A DNA stretch of 57,900 nucleotides. Origin: a bacterium (GTDB lineage Bacteria; Bdellovibrionota_B; Oligoflexia; Silvanigrellales; Silvanigrellaceae). Made by a program: the position numbers and the translations under genes. This document shows, piece by piece, positions 51,762 through 57,900 of this stretch (position 1 is its first letter; every line of letters begins with the position of its first letter). Where the stretch lies: positions 1-57,900 of the forward strand of contig RGDM01000019.1 of NCBI GenBank assembly GCA_009918675.1. The letters run 5' to 3'. The notes below the pieces were generated by a model that did no database searches, had not been told where the DNA came from, and was given only the letters and a program-made list of their open reading frames with translations.

Positions 51762-53189
51762 GTGCTCGCAAAGCGTTTTGTTTTCAACAAAACAAATCTC
51801 GTTTGCTGCATAGCAAGTGCAGCTGCGGCAGCTTTGACTTCAACTGCTTTTGCCGACGAAGGATATCAATTCTCTGGAATCTGGCGCGCCGGTTTTAATA
51901 CCGCTTCGCCGTTTACCGGCCGAGAATTTGTTGATGGCACGGGTGGGAATTCATTTTACAACTTTTTCGAGCGTCTGACTCTTGAGGCTTCCGACACGCA
52001 AAATTCGCCACGCCTGAAAACCTCGCGCCATGCCCGCGACCCGAATTACCTCAAGCTACAATTTGTGAAAACCTTCCCAAGCGAAGCGAAGGTTGTCTTT
52101 GGTATAGACACAAAATCCCTTGCACAAGAAACAACAACTCAAAAGCTCTCAAGTTCTGACGACGAAACATCTGCACTTCCTTCGCTGAACAGCTTCCGCA
52201 TTCGCGACCTTTATACGGTTTTGCCAACCAGCGGTGAATGGCGTGTGTGGGCGGGCTCGAGGCAAATTGAATTTGAAGATCTTCGCCTTTTTGATTCTGG
52301 GAACCCTTTCGATACAAAAGCGCTGGGTATTGGCCTCGAATCCGATAAGAAATTTTTCTCAATAGGATACTCCAAAACCAAACGCGAGGGCGTGATTGAT
52401 GGCGCCGAGACGCCCGCTCGTAACGCGGGTGGCGATCCGCAAATATTGGTTGAAACAAAAGACGCGACCATTTTGTATCGAGTCGAGATGCCTCTCGAAG
52501 CGAATTACACTGTGATCCCCATGTTCAAAATGATAGTTCATGGCGCAGCGCAAGCAGACAGTACGACGGGTGGAAAACGAAAGGCAATTCGCGGCTCGGA
52601 AGAATTCTTTCTTGGCAGTGTCATGGCACGGCAAGATCCTGAATCCGGAAATTTTGGCAATTCAACACTGGGTGTAAACCTGCGTCCACCTGATAACAGT
52701 GAAGAATCAATTCGAGGCGATTCGAGTGGATTCGATGCAACCTTTTTTCTTCAGGATTCCAGTGTTTTCAATTTTCCAGGTTGGGGCGTCATCACCGGCT
52801 TGGCAGTTGAACAGACAATTTTCAAAAACGAGCAGTCGGTCTTTCGCGTGCAAACAGATGGCTCTATTGTGGCAACAGGAGAAAAAGCACGCAATCAGCG
52901 AACAATTAGCCTAGGAGCGCAACCCGTTCTCTATGTCACTAAAGCCTTTCATTTGGCTCTCGATGTGAACTACTCTTTCCGCGACAAGAAAGTTCAAAAA
53001 AACCAAAGCAACGCCTTCCTTGTGACACCCATCATTCGCTACGCAATGAATGAATCTGTGCTTGGGTCGCCACAATTATACAGTTCGTTCACATACGGCC
53101 GTTATGATCTGGACTTCAAAAAACAGATCGATGGAAGTTTCAAAAACACCCTTAGCACGGTTCAATCGGGCATCGAGGTGTGGTTCTAA
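51762..53189 (+). CDS. LamB-like outer-membrane porin 2 (tandem paralogue)
   Basis: About 475 residues. GTG 51762 with AGAGGG upstream is favoured over the TTG at 51738; signal peptide LVCCIASAAAAALTSTAFA. Same architecture as its neighbour: DEGYQFSGIWRAGFNTASPF, FRIRDLYTVLPTSGEWRVWAGSR, EFEDLRLFDSGNPFDTKALGIGLE, ALDVNYSFRDKK, C-terminal EVWF. Only ~27 nt separate it from the first porin, so both are probably on one transcript. The two have diverged clearly, indicating different specificities or an old duplication. Its last 4 nt overlap the end of the convergent epimerase gene. Confidence 0.8.
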   Translation: MLAKRFVFNKTNLVCCIASAAAAALTSTAFADEGYQFSGIWRAGFNTASPFTGREFVDGTGGNSFYNFFERLTLEASDTQNSPRLKTSRHARDPNYLKLQFVKTFPSEAKVVFGIDTKSLAQETTTQKLSSSDDETSALPSLNSFRIRDLYTVLPTSGEWRVWAGSRQIEFEDLRLFDSGNPFDTKALGIGLESDKKFFSIGYSKTKREGVIDGAETPARNAGGDPQILVETKDATILYRVEMPLEANYTVIPMFKMIVHGAAQADSTTGGKRKAIRGSEEFFLGSVMARQDPESGNFGNSTLGVNLRPPDNSEESIRGDSSGFDATFFLQDSSVFNFPGWGVITGLAVEQTIFKNEQSVFRVQTDGSIVATGEKARNQRTISLGAQPVLYVTKAFHLALDVNYSFRDKKVQKNQSNAFLVTPIIRYAMNESVLGSPQLYSSFTYGRYDLDFKKQIDGSFKNTLSTVQSGIEVWF

Positions 53190-54583
53190 TTTTTTCCAAG
53201 AGTGTGTTGCAGGGCTGAAGAAAGACTCGCATGGCGAAAGACAAAACCCGCTGCGAGTAATGCTTCAGGAATAGCCCTTTGACTGCACAACAGAAGCTCA
53301 TCGGCCATTTCTCCCAGCGCAAGTCGCAACGCGAAAGAAGGCGCTGGGAGTATCGCCGGACGCCGTAAAAGTGCTGACAAGGTGCGGGTCAATTCTTCAT
53401 TCGTGACAGGCTGTGGCGAAACCAAATTCATGGGTCCAGAGAGTGCATCAGAGCTCAATAGAAATGCGATTGCATAAAGAACATCGTCGAGAGCAACCCA
53501 ACTCATCCATTGACGTCCCGAACCAAGCCGTCCACCCACTCCCATTTTGAAGGGAAGCAACATTTTCTCAAGTGCTCCACCGTGCGCGGAAAGCACCGTG
53601 CTGAGTCGCACCTGGACACAGCGCGCAGCGAAAATAGTCTCAGCTTTTTGCGCAGCGGCTTCCCAATCGCGAGCAAGGCCAGCAAGAAACCCCTGACCCA
53701 TGGGAGAATTTTCCGTGAGAATGGAGTCGCCGCTGTCTCCGTAATATCCAACACCTGAAGCAGAAATAAAAACCTTCGGACGCAAACCCAGCGTGTTCAA
53801 TCCGTTGATCAAATTTTCAGTGGCGCGAATGCGAGTTTCATACAAAATTTGTTTTTGTTTCGATGTCCAACGCTTTTCGGCAATTCCCTCGCCGGCAAGA
53901 TGAATAACGGCATCTAGAGCTTTGCCATCCAAAAGCGGAGTTGCATTTTGCGGCACTGGCCGCATCAGATCCCATTGAACAGTCGAATCGGCGGCCGAAT
54001 TTGCGGATGCCGAGCGCGACATGCCAATCACTTCGTGTCCACCCATGCGCAAAAAAGCAACCAACTCTCGGCCAATCAGACCCCGACTTCCCGTGACCAA
54101 GATTCTCATTTTGCGCTGCTCCCGAAGAGAATTCCAAAAGCTCAGATCATCAGAAAGAATGCGATGCCGATACGCAAACATGGCACGGAGTTGCCGACGA
54201 ACGAACCATCCTGCGAAAAAATCAGAGAGTGGGGAAAACGGCAGCTCATAGCGAACGATATCGACAAGCTCACTTGACCCTGCCGAGATTGCATTGAACT
54301 GGTGGGTGTGTTGCCAGAATCGGAAAGGGCCGCGGAGCTGTCGGTCGGAAAACTCACGCCCCGGCTGAACATTAAAATGCTCAGCGTGCCAGTTGAGAGT
54401 ACCGAGCGGAGAACGCAAGGCTATCACTGCCCGACCACCGTTACGAATGCCTTCCGTCGAGAGCATCCGAGTTGAGTCCCAGGCGGGTCGCAAACGATTG
54501 AAGGCAGAGTCGTTCTCATGCCAAGCATAAGCACGCTCTGCCTCAACAGGAAGAGAGACTCGGAATAGGAGCTCCCTTTGCAT
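53186..54583 (-). CDS. SRPBCC domain fused to a YfcH-type NAD(P)-dependent epimerase
   Basis: 465 residues. Residues 1-~155 form a START/SRPBCC-like helix-grip domain (FRVSLPVEAERAYAWHEND, RGPFRFWQHTHQFNAIS, VDIVRYELPFSPLSDFFAGWFVRRQL), the common cyclase/hydrophobic-ligand fold. From ~158: Rossmann KMRILVTGSRGLIGRELVAFL, HLAGEGIAEKRWTSKQK, SASGVGYYGDSGD (Ser/Tyr catalytic region) and RLSTVLSAHGGALEKML, all typical of the SDR39U1/YfcH group. The fusion with SRPBCC is known in some bacteria; substrate unknown. Start ATG 54583 is 1 nt after the stop of the upstream porin, implying coupled expression. Confidence 0.85.
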   Translation of the reverse strand: MQRELLFRVSLPVEAERAYAWHENDSAFNRLRPAWDSTRMLSTEGIRNGGRAVIALRSPLGTLNWHAEHFNVQPGREFSDRQLRGPFRFWQHTHQFNAISAGSSELVDIVRYELPFSPLSDFFAGWFVRRQLRAMFAYRHRILSDDLSFWNSLREQRKMRILVTGSRGLIGRELVAFLRMGGHEVIGMSRSASANSAADSTVQWDLMRPVPQNATPLLDGKALDAVIHLAGEGIAEKRWTSKQKQILYETRIRATENLINGLNTLGLRPKVFISASGVGYYGDSGDSILTENSPMGQGFLAGLARDWEAAAQKAETIFAARCVQVRLSTVLSAHGGALEKMLLPFKMGVGGRLGSGRQWMSWVALDDVLYAIAFLLSSDALSGPMNLVSPQPVTNEELTRTLSALLRRPAILPAPSFALRLALGEMADELLLCSQRAIPEALLAAGFVFRHASLSSALQHTLGKN

Positions 54584-54584
54584 C

Positions 54585-55850
54585 TTAGAAAGAGTAGATG
54601 CCGAGTAAGTAAGTACGGTTCGAAGAATTGTTTACAGATTCGCCATTCTTATTTGTGAACACTTTGTTCTCAGCAACCGAGAGGTCGTGGCCAAGCTCGA
54701 GTTGAAAGCCGCCTGCTGCATAGCCAACTCCGACAACGTATTGGCTAATGTCATTTCCGGAAGAATCCTGAGGAGTGCCGCGCTTGCTGACAACAGATGT
54801 GGATGCACCGTAGGTGATGAGGTCGCCCTTTTGCAGCAAATTACCAACTCCGAAAAGCTGGGAGTCGCCGTTGAAACCTACGCCAACCACGGTTGCAGTG
54901 GTTTTGCTTTCGGGCTTTGCACCGAATTTAGCGTCTGCATCAGTTGCAGCGTTTGCGGTGACTTGGCCATTCGAAATCGTGGCAACATTCACACCAGATT
55001 TGACAACGCTTTGATACCAACCACCCACAGCCCAATTGTCGCGGTTGTATCCCAGTGAGCACTCAAAGTGTGAAACATCGCGCGCGGTTGTCACCTTTTT
55101 AAGTTTCACAAATGTATCAGGAATTGTATTGCCTTGAGCGTCTTTGTTCGCGCCAATGGGCTTGCCTTCAGAGTTCAATACCGCTTGCTCAGCCGCATCT
55201 TCCTGCTGAATTTGGTTCTTTTCCATGCCGTAATAAGCTGCTGCAGCTAAACCCAGAATATTCAGTTTTGCACCCGCAATGACACCGCGGTCGGTTTTCA
55301 AAGTTTTGCCGAAGGTGTGGCTGTCTTTTCCGCCAGGAAAGCCCATCGAATTACCCACGCCCAAAGCCAACGTGAGGTCATCTTTTCCACCCAAAGCGAC
55401 CTTTTGCACCACCGAAGCACCGTCGATCCAGCTGAATTGGTCGACCGTTGTTGTGGCGTCCATACCCCAAGCATCAGCACCACCTAAACGAGTGCGGCCA
55501 AGCGAAAAAGTCGTATTTGAAGGCAACGCGAGACCCACATCGGCGCGGCGAATGCCAACGCCATTGTAGGTTGCTGATGCAGCATCGGCGGCTGAAAGGT
55601 TTCCGAAGATTTGTGTTTCAAACTGAGCACGGGTGATTCCTTCGCTCACCTTCAAGCCAAAACGCACGTTTGCCAATTGGAAATCGGGTGTTCCTGGAGC
55701 TTGGGTGTCGACAACGTTGGAGTAGCCCTGAATGAGTCCATAGGGCACAACGGATTTTTGTAGGTCTTTGTCGGTTTTTTCGCCGTCAGCGAGGGCACTG
55801 GCCTGGGCAGCTACAACAGCAAAAAGAGCAATTTTACGGGCTGAAATCAT
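54585..55850 (-). CDS. Outer-membrane porin
   Basis: About 421 residues from ATG 55850 (GGAGG 10 nt upstream). Signal peptide ISARKIALFAVVAAQASALA. The mature protein alternates short amphipathic strands and loops (VVPYGLIQGYSNVVDT, GVGIRRADVGLALPSNTTFSLGRTRLGGADAW, DNWAVGGWYQSVVKSG) and ends LLGIYSF, a typical BAM-recognition C-terminus. Different from the LamB-like pair. The LGRT(R)LGGADAW segment resembles phosphate-selective or O-type porins, but the substrate is unclear. The epimerase gene follows at 1 nt; divergent from the aminopeptidase gene. Confidence 0.75.
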   Translation of the reverse strand: MISARKIALFAVVAAQASALADGEKTDKDLQKSVVPYGLIQGYSNVVDTQAPGTPDFQLANVRFGLKVSEGITRAQFETQIFGNLSAADAASATYNGVGIRRADVGLALPSNTTFSLGRTRLGGADAWGMDATTTVDQFSWIDGASVVQKVALGGKDDLTLALGVGNSMGFPGGKDSHTFGKTLKTDRGVIAGAKLNILGLAAAAYYGMEKNQIQQEDAAEQAVLNSEGKPIGANKDAQGNTIPDTFVKLKKVTTARDVSHFECSLGYNRDNWAVGGWYQSVVKSGVNVATISNGQVTANAATDADAKFGAKPESKTTATVVGVGFNGDSQLFGVGNLLQKGDLITYGASTSVVSKRGTPQDSSGNDISQYVVGVGYAAGGFQLELGHDLSVAENKVFTNKNGESVNNSSNRTYLLGIYSF

Positions 55851-55956
55851 GGACACTGCGCCTCCGCACAAATTAGATTAAAATCCGGCCTCAAACTAAA
55901 TTGATTCCGGATGAGCGTCAAGCCAACCACGACGCGCGTAAACAAGGACCATCTCA

Positions 55957-57837
55957 ATGCTGAACACGCAATCTCTAGCCATGATGCACAACCTTCCTCC
56001 TCAACAATTGATTGATGTCGAAGTGATGCAAGCTCGTCTTGAGTCTTGGTGCAACGAAAATAATCTTGATGCATTGCTGATCACAGCGCAGGACGCATTC
56101 CTGAGCGAGTACGCACCGCTGAATGCAAATCATCGCTTTCAACTCTCGGCATTCACAGGTTCAACGGGCGACGGAATTTTCCTCTGCCGAGCCCTTGCCG
56201 ATAAGCTCCATCAGCAAGGCCGCTTTCAACTTTTCGTTGATGGGCGATACCATTTGCAGGCCGATCAAGAGACTCATCCCACGGCAGTGGCGGTCCATAA
56301 ATTCGGCCTCGCAACCGGCATGGACGAAGCCATGTTCAGCTGGATGCGCGCGAATTTGCACAATGGCTTACGGCTTGGGGTAGATCTGCAACGTGTCGGC
56401 TGGAGCCGTTGGAAAGCTTTGCAAGAGTTGGGCCAAAAACAGGGACTCCAGCTGCGCGGCTTTGGAGCGGGTGAAATTGCACACGCATTGAATGTTGACG
56501 GATGGAAAATCGAACGCCCTATCAAACAACTTGGTAGCGAAATCACTGGGCGCACACCGCAAGGGAATCTCGCCGAATTGCGCCTTCAGATTGGCAAAAA
56601 ACTCTCAACAATGAACTTTGTTTACGCAACCTGCATGGGCGATGATGTGGCTTGGCTTCTCAGCGCACGTGCCTATCACCTGCCGCAATTGTCATCGATG
56701 CTCGCTTACACCTTTTTCACAGAGAAAGAATGCATTGTTCATCTGCCCGAAGAATCTCAGGCCTGCGCAATTTCTCTGCCGGAAAATTCAGGAATCACGG
56801 TCACCCGCGGGGCTTTGCAAAACGCACTTCAAGCTCTCAAGAACTCGCTCTCTGATATAGCTTCTATCGAACAAATCGCTTTTAGCGGTCGGGCCATGAA
56901 TGCAGCTTTGCCGCAAGTCCTCTTTGACCTTTTTTCTGGTGCAAAAATTCGCGACGATGTTCATTGCCTTGAAGAACTTCGCGCCGCAAAAACCCCCCAA
57001 GAGCTCAATGCGATCAGGCACAGCTTTCTGCGCAGTAGCCGCGCAATTGCAAAAACATTGCGGTGGGCAAAGGAGTGTGAAAAAACCGCTCAGAAACTCA
57101 GCGAAACAGATCTCGCTGCGCGCATCAAATCCGAATACGGCAACGAAGGAGCTCTTGAACTGAGCTTTAAAACGATCTCAGGATTTGCGGAAAATGGCGC
57201 CGTCATTCACTACTCGAATCCCAATCCTCAAAAGCTTGCACAACTCGGAGATCTGCTTCTGCTTGATAGCGGCGCTTATTATAAAGAAGGCTTCGCAACC
57301 GACTGCACTCGGGTTGTTGTATTTGCAAACGATGCGAAAGTGGCTCAACAATGGCAAAAGGAAATCTACACCCTCACCCTGAAGGCTTGTCTTGCCGGAC
57401 TGCGCGCAACCTTCAACCTGAAAACTCCTTGCAAAGAAATCGATGCCCTCGCCCGCACGCCGCTCAAAGATAAAGGCTACGATTACGCACACGGCACTGG
57501 CCATGGCATTGGCATTCATGTTCACGAAAGCGGCATTCGATTGTCTCCTGTCTCGCACTACACATTCACCGAACATGCGGTTGTTAGCGTTGAGCCAGGA
57601 ATTTATCTGGCAGGAAAAGGCGGAGTGCGCATTGAAAATGTTGCAATCATCGTTCCGCGCGAAAGTTCACCACAAAATCAACACACTCATGCTTTCGAAA
57701 ACGTCGTTTTTGTGGGCTATGACTGGGACCTGATTGATTTGAACTTGCTGAGCAGCGAAGACAAAAACGATTTGGCCGACTACGAACGAAAATGTCAATC
57801 ACTGGGAACAGCGGTCACCGAGTGTCCTTTACTCTGA
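55957..57837 (+). CDS. Xaa-Pro aminopeptidase (M24B, three-domain type)
   Basis: Removes N-terminal residues from peptides with proline at position two. 626 residues, the long three-domain architecture (two creatinase-like N-terminal domains ~1-330, catalytic pita-bread domain ~350-590) rather than the ~440-residue PepP. The dinuclear metal site is complete: LLLDSGAY (Asp), ATDCTRVV (Asp), YAHGTGHGIGIHVHESG (His), VVSVEPGIYLAG (Glu), RIENVAII (Glu). AAGGA precedes the ATG. Divergent from the porin. Cytosolic by absence of a signal peptide. Confidence 0.93.
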   Translation: MLNTQSLAMMHNLPPQQLIDVEVMQARLESWCNENNLDALLITAQDAFLSEYAPLNANHRFQLSAFTGSTGDGIFLCRALADKLHQQGRFQLFVDGRYHLQADQETHPTAVAVHKFGLATGMDEAMFSWMRANLHNGLRLGVDLQRVGWSRWKALQELGQKQGLQLRGFGAGEIAHALNVDGWKIERPIKQLGSEITGRTPQGNLAELRLQIGKKLSTMNFVYATCMGDDVAWLLSARAYHLPQLSSMLAYTFFTEKECIVHLPEESQACAISLPENSGITVTRGALQNALQALKNSLSDIASIEQIAFSGRAMNAALPQVLFDLFSGAKIRDDVHCLEELRAAKTPQELNAIRHSFLRSSRAIAKTLRWAKECEKTAQKLSETDLAARIKSEYGNEGALELSFKTISGFAENGAVIHYSNPNPQKLAQLGDLLLLDSGAYYKEGFATDCTRVVVFANDAKVAQQWQKEIYTLTLKACLAGLRATFNLKTPCKEIDALARTPLKDKGYDYAHGTGHGIGIHVHESGIRLSPVSHYTFTEHAVVSVEPGIYLAGKGGVRIENVAIIVPRESSPQNQHTHAFENVVFVGYDWDLIDLNLLSSEDKNDLADYERKCQSLGTAVTECPLL

Positions 57838-57900
57838 GACTCTCGAAATGAGTCGAAGATCAGGTTGTCGTGCAATTCGAAGGGCACCGACATGCTGGGT
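57838..57900. other. Right-edge sequence without an assigned gene
   Basis: The last 63 bases follow the aminopeptidase stop. They hold no clear terminator and no frame long enough to assign; a gene may begin or end beyond the window. Confidence 0.4.

Noticed and set aside
1..57900. tRNA, rRNA or riboswitch genes
   Set aside because: No cloverleaf, rRNA core or recognised riboswitch pattern was seen in the intergenic stretches.

Overview
This 57.9 kb window looks like the chromosome of a motile, LPS-bearing Gram-negative bacterium with near-balanced GC. The evidence is LptF/LptG, KdsB and LapB for LPS, outer-membrane porins ending in aromatic residues, several lipoproteins, MotA/MotB, a Bacillus/Bacteroidetes-like (type B) SdhC and a signalling-rich gene set. 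The overall style (many REC-domain proteins, type B succinate dehydrogenase, large secreted proteases) would fit the Bdellovibrionota/Oligoflexia or a related 'delta'-like lineage. That placement is inference; there is no rRNA marker in the window.

Left edge (1-~4070): a compact, minus-strand, foreign-looking block. It holds a small truncated frame, a Cys/Arg-rich zinc-finger protein that resembles replication initiators, a repressor-type HTH protein with an unusual C-terminal domain, two unknown proteins whose frames overlap or are frameshifted, and a DEDDh exonuclease that runs off the window. The block abuts, and seems to truncate, a small host gene translationally coupled to lptG. Best reading: one end of an integrated plasmid- or phage-like element.

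Core region (4.2-31.6 kb): fabI-lptF-lptG; a zinc-ribbon protein plus a polytopic membrane protein; two tiny related-looking proteins around a strong hairpin; a stand-alone proline dehydrogenase placed just behind a terminator-like hairpin; motAB; cysE-cysK; a YbgF/CpoB-like lipoprotein with tsaD and rsmA; a Ctp protease; a shikimate kinase with a repeat-bearing disordered tail; pgi; a coupled catalytic/non-catalytic M16 peptidase pair; sdhCAB with a textbook bidirectional terminator; a peroxiredoxin with a histone-H1-like Lys/Ala tail; and a response-regulator adenylyl cyclase.

Right half (31.7-57.9 kb): an HU gene with a near-consensus promoter; a REC protein whose PilZ domain is split by a Lys-rich insertion; lapB-rsmB-PLD-like-lipoprotein; kdsB followed directly by an 1,094-residue predicted metalloprotease/outer-membrane-barrel protein; a cNMP-binding regulator divergent from a REC-TPR protein; a His-rich protein; panB-BFD ferredoxin; a GST-like protein; nifU-like-mrp-Sel1/trypsin protease; two tandem LamB-like porins behind an inverted repeat that overlaps the -10; an SRPBCC-epimerase fusion with another porin; and a three-domain Xaa-Pro aminopeptidase.

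Most genes are housekeeping. The unusual content is (i) the left-edge element with its HTH fusion and damaged host gene, and (ii) a set of odd fusions in signalling and envelope genes: split PilZ, H1-tailed peroxiredoxin, protease-barrel and Sel1-protease. The cyclase and the cNMP-binding regulator could form a cAMP circuit. No tRNA, rRNA, CRISPR array or recognised insertion sequence was seen.
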